Shown here: one piece after another, positions 26,365-35,211 of the stretch
How the letters are laid out: each line of letters opens with the position of its first letter
How positions within the stretch are numbered: position 1 is the stretch's first letter
Source: a bacterium
GTDB lineage: Bacteria; Actinomycetota; Acidimicrobiia; Spongiisociales; Spongiisociaceae
Length of the DNA: 64,000 bases
Assembly: GCA_028821265.1 (NCBI GenBank)
Contig: JAPPGU010000085.1
Span: 51,237-115,236 of the forward strand
Direction of reading: 5' to 3'
Notes under the pieces: model-generated
What the model was told of the DNA's origin: nothing
Databases searched by the model: none
Seen by the model: only the letters and a program-made list of their open reading frames with translations
Translations under genes and position numbers: made by a program

Positions 26365-28062
26365 TCATTCTTGCACATCCATCCAGGATGAGAAATAGCC
26401 GTCGGTGAGGTCGTCCGCCACCGCCTCCGGATCGCGCTCGGACGGATCCCCGTAGCCCCCGCCCCCACCGGTCTCCACCACCAGCACGCTGTGAACCGGA
26501 AGCCGGCGCGGCGGCGTCTTGAGGACCGTCTCGGACGTGCCGCCGATCGTCAGCGTGCCCGTGGTGGCCTGGCCGGGGCGCCCTCCGTGCAGTCCCCAGG
26601 CCGGCACCTGCGACCGCTCCAGCCACAAGGTCAGGTTCATCCCGTCAGCCAGGGTCTCGTACTCGCGGACGATCCCGAGCCCTCCCCGGTGCTTGCCCAT
26701 GCCGCCCGAATCCTCCCTGAGGCCGTAGCGCCGGACCATCAGGGGGTACTTGGTCTCCACCACCTCCACGGGGATGTTCTTGAGGTCCCCGGCGCCGTAG
26801 TTGATCATCCCGTTGGCACCGTCGGACCGGGATGACGCGCCCCAACCGACCGCGGTGGCGTCGGCGGTGACGAACTGCGAGCCGTCCTCGCGGCGCCCCA
26901 CGAAGGTGACGTTCATCGGGTCGGCCGTCTGGCCCGCCACCACCTCGTCGGGAAGCACGTCGCCGAGCGCCCTGATGACGAGGTCGATCATCAGGCCCAG
27001 GGGCGGGTAGTAATAGATGGTCCCGTGGGGCTCGGAGACGTTGAACACGGTGTTCTCGGGCGCCACGACCTCCAGATTCCGGAAGGTCCCGCCGGTCACC
27101 GGCACGGAAGGGTTGATGAGGCACTTGTAGGCGAGACGCGCCCCCGCGAGGGTCCCGGGCATCGGCGAGTTGACCGGACCGTGGGTCGGACCGCTCGACC
27201 CGTCGAGGTCGATGGTCATCCGGTCACCCTCGATCCGCACCTCCACGCACACGTCGACCGGCGGGAGACCGGGTCCTCCGGAGTCCATGTGGGCGGCGGC
27301 CCGGTAGACACCGTCCGGGATGGCCCGTACCGCCTCCCGGTCCAGGTGTTCGCACTGGGCGAAGATCTGGTCGGCGGCCCGCTCCACGGTATCGGTCCCG
27401 AAGCGCTCGTGCAGGGCCACCAACTGGCGCTCACCGGTGCGGCAGGCGGCGATCTGGGCATGGAGGTCGCCCCAGACCGAACGGGGCAGGCGGCTGTTGC
27501 GGGTTATGTAGTCGATGACCTCCCGCACGGGCTCGCCGGCCCGGTAGACGGCGGTGGGTCCGAAGCGGTAGCCCTCCTGGTAGATCTCGGTGGTGTCCAC
27601 CGGCCGGCCGGCCTCCTTGGCCCCGATGTCCAGCCAGTGGGCCTTGGTCGCCCCGAAACCGATGAGCCTGTCTTCGAGGAATACCGGGGAGAAGATGTTG
27701 ACGTCGTAGGTGTGGCTACCCACCAGATACGGATCGTTGACCATGTACACGTCGCCGGGCACGTAACCCTCCGGCCCGCCGAGGAACTCCGTGGTGACCT
27801 TGATGCCGAGTTCCAGGTTGCCCAGGAACATCGGGAGGCCCGGCGACTGGCCCAGCAGGCGGCCGCGGCGGTCGAAGATGCCCACCGAGCAGTCCTTCAT
27901 CTCGTAGATGATCGGGGTGTAGGCGGACCGGAACAGGTTCTTGTTCATCTGGCGGGCGATCGACAGGAAGGCGTTGCGGATGACCTCGGTGGTCACCGGA
28001 TCGACCAACTCGCGATCGGGAGAGCCGACCGGGCCGCCTAGCAGATCCGTCCGGTGTTCCAT
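26365..28062 (-). CDS. hyuB: hydantoinase B/oxoprolinase family protein
   Basis: This 565-residue member of the hydantoinase B (HyuB) family has the opening DPVTTEVIRNAFLSIARQM, then YTPIIYEMKDCSVGIFD, GDVYMVNDPYLVGSHTYDV and a glycine-rich C-terminus (GGGGGYGDPSERD) that is a hallmark of the family. With HyuA it forms ATP-dependent hydantoinases, 5-oxoprolinases or acetone-type carboxylases. The ATG at 28062 overlaps the HyuA stop by one base. A 120-bp gap separates it from the binding-protein gene downstream. Confidence 0.92.
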   Translation of the reverse strand: MEHRTDLLGGPVGSPDRELVDPVTTEVIRNAFLSIARQMNKNLFRSAYTPIIYEMKDCSVGIFDRRGRLLGQSPGLPMFLGNLELGIKVTTEFLGGPEGYVPGDVYMVNDPYLVGSHTYDVNIFSPVFLEDRLIGFGATKAHWLDIGAKEAGRPVDTTEIYQEGYRFGPTAVYRAGEPVREVIDYITRNSRLPRSVWGDLHAQIAACRTGERQLVALHERFGTDTVERAADQIFAQCEHLDREAVRAIPDGVYRAAAHMDSGGPGLPPVDVCVEVRIEGDRMTIDLDGSSGPTHGPVNSPMPGTLAGARLAYKCLINPSVPVTGGTFRNLEVVAPENTVFNVSEPHGTIYYYPPLGLMIDLVIRALGDVLPDEVVAGQTADPMNVTFVGRREDGSQFVTADATAVGWGASSRSDGANGMINYGAGDLKNIPVEVVETKYPLMVRRYGLREDSGGMGKHRGGLGIVREYETLADGMNLTLWLERSQVPAWGLHGGRPGQATTGTLTIGGTSETVLKTPPRRLPVHSVLVVETGGGGGYGDPSERDPEAVADDLTDGYFSSWMDVQE

Positions 28063-30101
28063 CAACTACCGGTCCTCTCCATCACCAGGTGGCCCCTTTC
28101 TGAAGTGGCGGCTCGCCATCCGGGCGGTATCAGCGTGGTGCAACCCGATTCCAGCACGATGGCGGGACCGTCGATCTCCTGGCTGCGGCCGATGCCGGCC
28201 CGCCGGTACACGTCTGTCGGCTCCGGTCCGTCGCCGAAGTCGGCCGGGAGGGTGGTCAGAGCCCGGGCAGGAGACGACCCCGGCAGGAGGGGAAGGTCGG
28301 TGCGGCGGCGCAGGCCGACCGCCGAGATCCGGACGCTCACGAGCTCCACGGTCTCCCCCGGGTTGGAGTGCCCGTATCTGGCCTGGTAGGCGGCATGGAA
28401 GTCGGCCGCCACCCGGGCCGGATCATCGAGCCCCGGCGCATCGTTGATCGGCACGGTCAGCGTGTACTCCTGCCCGAAATAGCGGAGGTCCACGGAGGGG
28501 CGGAAGTCCATGTCGGACACCTCGACCCCGTCCTCGGCGAGCAACTCCCGGCCTTCGGTCCGCAGATCCTCGAAGGCGGACCCGACCGCCGCGTGATCAA
28601 GGGAGTCGAAGCGTCCGTAGAGGGACCGCGCCAGGTCGTGGCGCACGTCCGCCTGGAGCATCCCCCACGCCGACAGGACCCCCGGAGCATGGGGCACGAT
28701 CACCCGGGACATGCCCATCTCCTCGGCCAGGGCGGCGGCGTGGAGCGGTCCGGCCCCTCCGAAGGCCAGCAGGTCGAAGTCACGCGGGTCGATACCCCGG
28801 CCCACGGTGAGCTCGCGGATGCCGTCGGCCATCATGGCGTTGACGACGTCTATGGCGCCCAGCGCCAGCTCCCGGGCATCGAGCCCCAGCTCGGCCGCGA
28901 CCTTCTCCAGCGCGGCCTCGGCCGCCTCGAGGTCCAACTCGAGCGCACCGGCGAACCTGGCGATCTCGGGAATCCGCCCGAGCAGTGCATTGGCGTCGGT
29001 GATGGTCGCGCTCACACCGCCGTGCCCGTAGCAGGCCGGGCCGGGCATCGCGCCGGCCGACGCCGGTCCCACCCGGAGACCCCCCGCCTCGACCCAGATG
29101 ATGGATCCCCCGCCGGCGCCCAGGGAGTGGATGGCGACCGAGGGGGTGAGCACCGGGTGGCCCTCTATCTCCACCTCGCTCTCGATGTCGGCGCGGCCGT
29201 CGACCACCAGCGAGACATCGAAGGAGGTCCCGCCCATGTCGACGCAGATCAGCTGGTCCGCTTCGATGGCCCCGCCGATGGCCTCCGAGGCCACCGTGCC
29301 GCCCACCGGACCGGAGAACAGGGTCTGGGCGGCTCTACGGAGCCCGGTCTGGGCGGTCATGACCCCGCCGTTCGACTGCATCACATGGAGCGGCGACCCG
29401 AGCCCGCCCTCGGCCAGGCGCAACTCCAGGGCCTCCAGGTAGTCCCTGATCCTGGGGGTCACGTAGGCGGACACCAGGGTGGTGGACCAGCGCTCGTACT
29501 CCCTCCACTCGGCCGTGACCTCGTGGGAGGCCACCACACTGGCGCCGGGAAGGGCTTCCCGCAGGATGGCGGCGGCCTCCTGCTCGTGAGCGGGCCACCG
29601 GAACGAGTGGATGAAGCAGACCGCCACCGACTCGTAGCGCCCCCGCAACCGCTCGGCCAGTTCACGGATCCCGGTGCTGTCCAGCGAGGCGCGGACCGTC
29701 CCGTCGGCCAGGGTCCGCTCCTCGACCTCGAAGATGTCACGGCGCCGGAGGAGCATCTCGGGGCGCCGGTAGTGGATGTTGTACATCTCGGGCCGGCTGG
29801 CCCGGCCGATCTCGTACACGTCGCGGAACCCGCCTGTGACCACCAGGGCCATCGACGCGCCGTTGCGCTGGAGCAGTGCGTTCAGGGCGGTGGTGGTCCC
29901 GTGGATGAAGTCCCTCACCTCGGGAAGGGACACCTCCATGAGCGAGACGGCCTGCATGACTCCGGCATCCTGGGCGCCGGCGATGGACAGCGCCTTGGCA
30001 CTCTCGGTCCTGCCGTCGGGCCAGGTGGCGACGGCGTCGGTGAAGGTGCCGCCTATGTCGACGGCGACGCGCACGCCCGGATCGGCGGCGGGCCCGCTCA
30101 C
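28062..30101 (-). CDS. hyuA: hydantoinase A/oxoprolinase family protein
   Basis: This 679-residue HyuA-family protein has an N-terminal ASKHA-type phosphate-binding motif VAVDIGGTFTDAVA, HGTTTALNALL, ICVDMGGTSFDVSL and LLAFGGAGPLHAAALAEEMG. It is the ATP-using subunit that works with HyuB to open cyclic amides such as hydantoins or 5-oxoproline. GTG at 30101 is the start, in the stop codon of the GalB-like gene. Lying between ring-cleavage genes and a peptide transporter, its substrate could be a cyclic imide from either route; this is inference. Confidence 0.93.
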   Translation of the reverse strand: MSGPAADPGVRVAVDIGGTFTDAVATWPDGRTESAKALSIAGAQDAGVMQAVSLMEVSLPEVRDFIHGTTTALNALLQRNGASMALVVTGGFRDVYEIGRASRPEMYNIHYRRPEMLLRRRDIFEVEERTLADGTVRASLDSTGIRELAERLRGRYESVAVCFIHSFRWPAHEQEAAAILREALPGASVVASHEVTAEWREYERWSTTLVSAYVTPRIRDYLEALELRLAEGGLGSPLHVMQSNGGVMTAQTGLRRAAQTLFSGPVGGTVASEAIGGAIEADQLICVDMGGTSFDVSLVVDGRADIESEVEIEGHPVLTPSVAIHSLGAGGGSIIWVEAGGLRVGPASAGAMPGPACYGHGGVSATITDANALLGRIPEIARFAGALELDLEAAEAALEKVAAELGLDARELALGAIDVVNAMMADGIRELTVGRGIDPRDFDLLAFGGAGPLHAAALAEEMGMSRVIVPHAPGVLSAWGMLQADVRHDLARSLYGRFDSLDHAAVGSAFEDLRTEGRELLAEDGVEVSDMDFRPSVDLRYFGQEYTLTVPINDAPGLDDPARVAADFHAAYQARYGHSNPGETVELVSVRISAVGLRRRTDLPLLPGSSPARALTTLPADFGDGPEPTDVYRRAGIGRSQEIDGPAIVLESGCTTLIPPGWRAATSERGHLVMERTGS

Positions 30102-30814
30102 AGAGCGCCCCTCATCTCGGGCGTCAGGCGCTGGAAGGCCTCCACGTACTCCACCTCCGGACCGGCGCCGATGTAGCGAGCCTGGAACGCCCGCTGCCGG
30201 GCCCGCTCCGTGTAGTGGTCCCGCAGGTAGGTCTGGGCGCCCATCGCCTCGAGGGCCTTGGCCTTGACGGGCCACACCGGGGTGATGTCGACGAAGGTGT
30301 CGGGCTTGAAGTCGCACAGGTCGGGCTGATGGGGCTCGAACGCGTACATGGCCGGCGGCGGGATGGTCGGGAACGCGGCCGGGACCCCGCCCGCGCCCAT
30401 GGCGAGCAGCCGGACCCGCTGCGACGCCTGGGAGGCGACCGGGTGGTCCGGATTGAAGGGATCGTTCGGCGCATGGATCAGCACCACGTCGGGCACGGTC
30501 TCGATGAAGAGGTCCACCAGGCGCTGCGTGGCCTGCTCGTCGATCACCAGCGGGTAGTCGCCCAGGTCGAGAGCCACGAAGTCGGCATCGAGGATGGACG
30601 CCGCCGCGACGGCCTCCTCCCTCCGTATCCGCCGCACCGCCTCCAGCGTCTGGCCGGGCCGGCTCCACAGGGCGCCGGACTCACCGCGCTCCCCGTAGGA
30701 GAGGGATACCACGGTGGCACTCCCGCCGGCGCCGGTGTGCATGGCGACAGCCCCCGAGGCCCGCCAGACGAAATCGGCGGCGTGGGCACTGATCACCAGC
30801 ATCGACCGGGCCAC
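30098..30814 (-). CDS. PIG-L family protein, 4-oxalomesaconate hydratase (GalB)-like
   Basis: This 238-residue PIG-L/LmbE-fold protein has its N-terminal motif reading AHAADFVWRASG instead of the deacetylase AHPDD: the zinc-binding His11 and Asp14 remain, but the Asp that acts as base is Ala13. From memory this matches the GalB group (AHSADFVWRAGG), as do LSYGERGESG, DHPVASQ, FEPHQPDLCDFKP and DITPVW.VKAKA. GalB hydrates 4-oxalomesaconate in gallate or protocatechuate meta-cleavage. It sits three bases downstream of a LigB-type dioxygenase gene, which supports that role. GTG start. Confidence 0.78.
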   Translation of the reverse strand: MARSMLVISAHAADFVWRASGAVAMHTGAGGSATVVSLSYGERGESGALWSRPGQTLEAVRRIRREEAVAAASILDADFVALDLGDYPLVIDEQATQRLVDLFIETVPDVVLIHAPNDPFNPDHPVASQASQRVRLLAMGAGGVPAAFPTIPPPAMYAFEPHQPDLCDFKPDTFVDITPVWPVKAKALEAMGAQTYLRDHYTERARQRAFQARYIGAGPEVEYVEAFQRLTPEMRGAL

Positions 30815-30817
30815 GGG

Positions 30818-31801
30818 TCAACTCCAGATGGTGGCGCACATGGCGGTGCCGGTGCCCGCCTCGGTGCGGTAGCCGGGTACGTAGGCCACCAGTTCCATGT
30901 CAAGGCTCTCGCAGGCGCCGCCGACCGCGATCCAACACAGACCCTCGGACGTCCCGGACACGAAGTCCTCCGCCTCGAGCTCGGCGATCCGGCGGTCGTC
31001 CCCCGACGCCACGGCCTCGAGCATGCGGCGGTCTATCGACTCGTCGATCACGAAGTGGCTCAGCCCCCCCGAGGCGACCACCGCCACCCGGATGTCCTCC
31101 GGGTAGGCGGCGATGGACGCCGCCAACGCCTTGCCGAGCTCCCAGCACCGGACCGGCGTGGGGGTGTTGGGCGGGAAATAGGTGTTCAGGACCACCGGGA
31201 CCATCGGGATCGGATCGCGGTCACGGTCCATCAGGCGGTTGCGGATGGCGATGAAGGGATGGCCCGCCGACTGCCCCTCGGGCGCCGCGTTCACCTGGGC
31301 CACGTCGAAGCCACGGCGGTTGAGGTCGGTGATCAGGAACTTTCCCAGCTCGGAGTCGCACGGGTAGGTCTCGGGCTGCTCCCCGAACAATGCCCACGCG
31401 GCGGGTTCCACCGCCGGGAAGATCCACTCGGGCGGGAAGGCGTCGATGGTCTCCCCCCAGTAGACGGCGATGGTGGGCATGCTTTGGGGGGAGAAGAGCT
31501 CGTGGTGGTCGTCCCCCACGATCACCACCACGTCGGGCCGGGCCTCGGCCAGGGCGGCCGCCAGGCGAGCCACCCCGGCGTTGATCCGCTCGTACTTCTC
31601 GGCCCAGACCTCGTCGTTGACCTGATCGGCGACACCTTCTGCGGCCCGCGCCTCCACCAGATCCTGGTAGTCCCACCGCTTGCGCTTCCAGATCAGGGGG
31701 AAGGCGGTGGCGTCCCTCGACGCGTACTCCGCCCAGTGGTCGCTGGACATGCTCATCTGGGGAGTGTGCGAGACACCGAGCCCCAGTACCAGTTCCGCCA
31801 T
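30818..31801 (-). CDS. LigB-type extradiol dioxygenase
   Basis: This 327-residue protein of the type II extradiol ring-cleavage dioxygenase family (catalytic LigB fold, non-haem iron) contains LGLGVSHTPQMS near the N-terminus, VGDDHHELF, and GGLSHFVID, the histidine-bearing strands expected to hold Fe(II) and the active-site base. Relatives cleave protocatechuate, gallate or other catecholic rings next to the hydroxyl pair. AGGAG lies nine bases before the ATG at 31801. Next to it are a GalB-like hydratase and, upstream on the same strand, a flavin monooxygenase pair that could supply the catechol. Confidence 0.87.
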   Translation of the reverse strand: MAELVLGLGVSHTPQMSMSSDHWAEYASRDATAFPLIWKRKRWDYQDLVEARAAEGVADQVNDEVWAEKYERINAGVARLAAALAEARPDVVVIVGDDHHELFSPQSMPTIAVYWGETIDAFPPEWIFPAVEPAAWALFGEQPETYPCDSELGKFLITDLNRRGFDVAQVNAAPEGQSAGHPFIAIRNRLMDRDRDPIPMVPVVLNTYFPPNTPTPVRCWELGKALAASIAAYPEDIRVAVVASGGLSHFVIDESIDRRMLEAVASGDDRRIAELEAEDFVSGTSEGLCWIAVGGACESLDMELVAYVPGYRTEAGTGTAMCATIWS

Positions 31802-31906
31802 CTCTAGCTCTCCTGTCGTGCCGCTACGCCGCCGGATGATCTTATCGGTAGACACCCGGTGGAACGCCTGCCACCGATCGTCTCAGCTGTGACCATCACA
31901 CCCCCT

Positions 31907-32500
31907 TCAGACCAGGTGCAGGGAGTGGAGTACTTCGGTCAGATCGCCGTCCACCAGGCACGCGTGGCAGGTCGTGGACGAGAAGCGACCCCCGAAGAAC
32001 ACGAGCGGGCGAGGCGACCGTTCGTCCCTGAGCAGGGCGTCGACGTGACCGACGACTATCGCGTGGTCCCCCTCCTCGTGGACCGACCTGAGCGAGCACC
32101 CGACGTGGCCGATGGATCCGTCGAGAACGGGGTCGCCCGTGGGCCCGAGCACCACTTCCCCGCCGAACAGCTCCGCTCCTCGGGCCGCCGGGCGGGCGAA
32201 TCCGAGCGCCACGCCCACGTCATCCTTTCCGAGGATGTTCAGCGAGAACCCCCGCGCCTTCCTGATGAACCGGTTGCTGAAAGTGTCGAGGGCGATCGAA
32301 ACGGCCACCAGCGGCGGCGTCAGCGACACGGACATGACCGCGTTGGCGGTCATCCCGTGGTACTCGTTGCCTGACGCCATGGTGATGACCGTCACGCCGG
32401 TGGCGAACAGGCCCATCGTGTCCCGGTAGGCCCGCGGGTCAGCGGCGTCGAGCGCCGTGAGCCGGCCGTCCGTCTGCAGGGCCGGATTCATGCCGCTCAT
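31907..32500 (-). CDS. flavin reductase-like protein (HpaC type)
   Basis: This 197-residue protein has the flavin reductase-like split-barrel domain: YRDTMGLFATGVTVITM, GMTANAVMSVSLTPPLVAVSI and SNRFIRKARGFSLNIL are the family's flavin-binding strands. It supplies reduced FAD or FMN to a two-component monooxygenase. The HpaB-like oxygenase gene is 16 bp upstream on the same strand, so the pair almost certainly works together. The C-terminal extension after HVGC is rich in His and Cys (TTCHACLVDGDL). Confidence 0.9.
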   Translation of the reverse strand: MSGMNPALQTDGRLTALDAADPRAYRDTMGLFATGVTVITMASGNEYHGMTANAVMSVSLTPPLVAVSIALDTFSNRFIRKARGFSLNILGKDDVGVALGFARPAARGAELFGGEVVLGPTGDPVLDGSIGHVGCSLRSVHEEGDHAIVVGHVDALLRDERSPRPLVFFGGRFSSTTCHACLVDGDLTEVLHSLHLV

Positions 32501-32516
32501 GGACCGACCGACGGGC

Positions 32517-33992
32517 TCACAGCCCGAAGGGACCCTCGTCCAGGTACCGGCGGCCTTCCTCGATCAGGCGGTCGAGCAGGGCCTGGCCGTCGCCCATCTG
32601 GACCGCCCGGGCGAAGAAGGAGGCCACGAACATGGGCTCGCCGATGTAGAAGCGCTCGTAGTGGGCGAGGCGCTGGCCGATAGGACCCCCGGCCAGTTCC
32701 CAGGCCAGCTTGGCGATCTGCACGCGCTCCTCGCCGGGCATGTTGTCGGCCCCTGCGAAGTAGGTGTTGGCGAACTCGGCCACCTCGCCGCGGAACTCAC
32801 CTGCCGTGGGGGTGAGCATCAAACCGGCCGCACCGGTCCGCTTGATGGTCTCCAGCATGGTGTTGTAGAAGTCGGGGAAGAGCAGGCCGTGGGCGGTGAG
32901 GGCGTCGGCGTTGAGGTAGTAGACCCCGTCGTCCCCGACCCGTGGCTCCTCCTCAGCCCTGAACAGCAATGCCTCGGCGGCCTTGTGCATGGCGGCGATC
33001 CGCCCCAGCAGCTCGCCCACGTTGGGGAACACGTTGGTCTTGACGGAGGCGCACTGGGCCATGGCCACCGCCACCGTCAGACCGGAGCGCACGATGGCCC
33101 TCTGGATCGACAGGTGGCCCGAGAAGGCGGCGACCGCGGTCATGAACCGCATGTTGTTGGCCGCCTCCTTGCTGCTGTGGAAGAAGACCCGGTCCCACGG
33201 GACCAGCACGTCGTCGAAGACCAGGAGCGCGTCGATCTCCTCGTAGCGCGAGCTGAGGGGCGAGTCGTAGACGTTGAGCCGGTCGTCCTTCACCAGCGGT
33301 TCCCGGCAGAGCAGCTTGAGGCCGGGGGTGGTGGTGGGGATGCTGAAGCACAGGCAGTAGGCCTCATCGCCGGGTACGAACTGGCGCCCGTTGGGGAACA
33401 CGAGCACCTCGTCGGCGAACGGCGCCGCGGTGGCCAGCTGCTTGGCGCCCCGGACCACCAGGCCCTTGGAGGTCTTCTCCTTGATGCGCAGGTGCAGGTA
33501 GGGGTTCTCCTGCTGGTGGGAGGGCTTGGAGCGGTCCGACTGGGGATTGCCGAGGGCGTGGGTGACGAAGAGGTCATTGTCCTTGACGTGGTTGTAGTAG
33601 TCGGTGATCCGCTGCGACCCGCCCTTCTCGAACTGGTCGAACCAGTCGGCGCTGACGCTCAGGCCCGCCACCAGGGCCGCCATCGACTCCGGCCCACGGC
33701 CTAGGCACCCGTAGGAGGCCTCCGAGAAGGTCTTGTATGCCAGGCCCTTGGCGCGGAGCTCGTCGTGGGTCCTGGGAACGAGGAAGCTGAGATCGAACCG
33801 CTCCCCGTCCTCCACGTAGGTCATGCGGTCTTGGAACTCGTCCATGTGCTTCATGTCGTAGACCCGGGCGTACGACTCGATGGGACGGCGGAACGCGGGG
33901 AACTTGGTCACGTCCTCGACGCGCTCGCCGTCGACGTAGGCTTCGCGCGGGGCTTCGAGACCCTCGATGTACTGGGCGCCGGTGCGGATCAC
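32517..33992 (-). CDS. 4-hydroxyphenylacetate 3-monooxygenase oxygenase subunit (HpaB)-like
   Basis: This 491-residue FADH2-dependent hydroxylase of the HpaB/PvcC/acyl-CoA-dehydrogenase-like fold begins VIRTGAQYIEGL and contains FDLSFLVPRTHDEL, the THALGNPQSDRSK segment and DDVLVPWDRVFF. It would ortho-hydroxylate a phenol to a catechol using reduced flavin from the HpaC-like partner. I place the start at the GTG at 33992 because it matches the family N-terminus and AGGAGG lies 11 bases upstream; an open frame continues further but has no support. It is the first gene of the minus-strand aromatic cluster. Confidence 0.9.
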   Translation of the reverse strand: MIRTGAQYIEGLEAPREAYVDGERVEDVTKFPAFRRPIESYARVYDMKHMDEFQDRMTYVEDGERFDLSFLVPRTHDELRAKGLAYKTFSEASYGCLGRGPESMAALVAGLSVSADWFDQFEKGGSQRITDYYNHVKDNDLFVTHALGNPQSDRSKPSHQQENPYLHLRIKEKTSKGLVVRGAKQLATAAPFADEVLVFPNGRQFVPGDEAYCLCFSIPTTTPGLKLLCREPLVKDDRLNVYDSPLSSRYEEIDALLVFDDVLVPWDRVFFHSSKEAANNMRFMTAVAAFSGHLSIQRAIVRSGLTVAVAMAQCASVKTNVFPNVGELLGRIAAMHKAAEALLFRAEEEPRVGDDGVYYLNADALTAHGLLFPDFYNTMLETIKRTGAAGLMLTPTAGEFRGEVAEFANTYFAGADNMPGEERVQIAKLAWELAGGPIGQRLAHYERFYIGEPMFVASFFARAVQMGDGQALLDRLIEEGRRYLDEGPFGL

Positions 33993-34166
33993 GGTTTCTA
34001 CGGCCTCCTGATCGTCAACTGCCAGGCTGGTGAGCCTGCTCCTGTTTAGTGGTCTGCCACCCGAAAGTACGGGAAATGCGAGCAGGTGTCCAACGATGAT
34101 TTCCGAACCGATCCATCGGCTCCACCGATAGAACATCTACCGGCGCGTCTCGATCCCGAATCCGGT

Positions 34167-34196
34167 TTGACGGTCGGGCGATACCCGTCGTATCTT
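34167..34196 (+). promoter_or_regulatory. sigma-70-type promoter for a leaderless message
   Basis: TTGACG (34167-34172) and TATCTT (34191-34196) are separated by 18 bp. The -10 box ends seven bases before the ATG at 34204, so transcription should begin at or next to the start codon, and no ribosome site is present. Confidence 0.6.
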
Positions 34197-34203
34197 GCGG
34201 CCT

Positions 34204-35211
34204 ATGCCTTTCATAGACGTCCACGGCCACGTAACAGCACCACTAGCCCTATACGCCTACCAGGCGGGCTTGATCGCCGCCGGGAAGTTCCACGGCAAGG
34301 GCAAGATCCGGGCAACGAAGGAGGAGATCCTCGAGTCGTGCCTCTGGCACATCGACCGCCTCCGGGGCCACGGTATCGACCAGCAGTTCATCTCGCCGCG
34401 GCCCTACTCGATGATGCACTCGCGCAAGCCGGAGATCATCGTGCACTGGTTCATCGAGACGGTCAATGACATCATCGCCGCCCAGGTGGCCGAGTACCCC
34501 GAGGCCTTCGTGGGGGTCGCCGGCCTCCCGCAGAGCGCCGGGGTCAGCCCGGCCAACGCGGTGGAGGAACTGGAACGCTGCGTGACCGAACTCGGTTTCG
34601 TGGGGTGCGTGGTCAACCCCGATCCCGGCGAGGGTGACAACGCCACCCCGGGACTCGGCGACGAGTGGTGGTACCCGCTGTGGGAGAAGATGGTGGAGCT
34701 AGACGTGCCCGGCCTGGTCCACGCCACTTCGTGCCAGAACCCGCGGGAGTCCTACTCAAACCACTTCATCACCGAGGAGGGCATCGCGGTCATGTCGCTG
34801 ATGGACTCCCACGTGTTCGAGGACTTCCCGAGCCTGAAGCTGATCATCTCCCACGGGGGTGGCTCGGTCCCCTACCAGTACGGGCGCTGGCAGGCTCAGC
34901 GGGTCCAGAAGGGCAAGGTGGACTTCGAGGAGGACCTCCGGAAGCTGTGGTTCGACACGGTGCTCTACAACAAGGACTCGCTGGAATTGCTGTTCAAGAT
35001 CGTCGGTCCCGACCACTGCCTGTTCGGCACCGAGACCCCCGGCATCGGGTCGGGGATCGACCGCAAGACCGGCAAGTACATGGACGATCTGGGCCCGGTG
35101 ATCGACAGCATCGACTTCCTGACCCAGGACCAGAAGGACGCCGTCTTCTACCGCAACGCCGAGAAGGTCTTCACCCGTTGGGAGGGAACCGGCGCCGCCG
35201 GTCCTGCGTGA
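34204..35211 (+). CDS. amidohydrolase-2 family, 4-oxalomesaconate hydratase (LigJ)-like
   Basis: This 335-residue metal-dependent amidohydrolase has N-terminal IDVHGHVTAP (HxH ligands), ISPRPYSMMHS, GVAGLPQSAGVSPANAVEEL, WYPLWEKMVELDVPGLVH, ISHGGGSVPYQYGRW and GTETPGIGSGIDRKTG. From memory this series closely follows LigJ of Sphingobium, the 4-oxalomesaconate hydratase of the protocatechuate 4,5-cleavage pathway; ACMSD-type decarboxylases are the other relatives. It heads a divergent operon opposite the HpaB-like gene and overlaps the peptidase gene by GTGA. The message is probably leaderless. Confidence 0.85.
   Translation: MPFIDVHGHVTAPLALYAYQAGLIAAGKFHGKGKIRATKEEILESCLWHIDRLRGHGIDQQFISPRPYSMMHSRKPEIIVHWFIETVNDIIAAQVAEYPEAFVGVAGLPQSAGVSPANAVEELERCVTELGFVGCVVNPDPGEGDNATPGLGDEWWYPLWEKMVELDVPGLVHATSCQNPRESYSNHFITEEGIAVMSLMDSHVFEDFPSLKLIISHGGGSVPYQYGRWQAQRVQKGKVDFEEDLRKLWFDTVLYNKDSLELLFKIVGPDHCLFGTETPGIGSGIDRKTGKYMDDLGPVIDSIDFLTQDQKDAVFYRNAEKVFTRWEGTGAAGPA

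Noticed and set aside
24439..26391. 650-codon open frame on the plus strand opposite the solute-binding protein gene
   Set aside because: It is a mirror of codon bias in GC-rich DNA: its product is His/Arg/Gly-rich without domains, while the minus strand encodes a lipobox protein with family-5 binding motifs.
28368..30176. 602-codon plus-strand open frame opposite hydantoinase A
   Set aside because: It is an antisense shadow of a well-supported HyuA gene; the composition is typical of such shadows.
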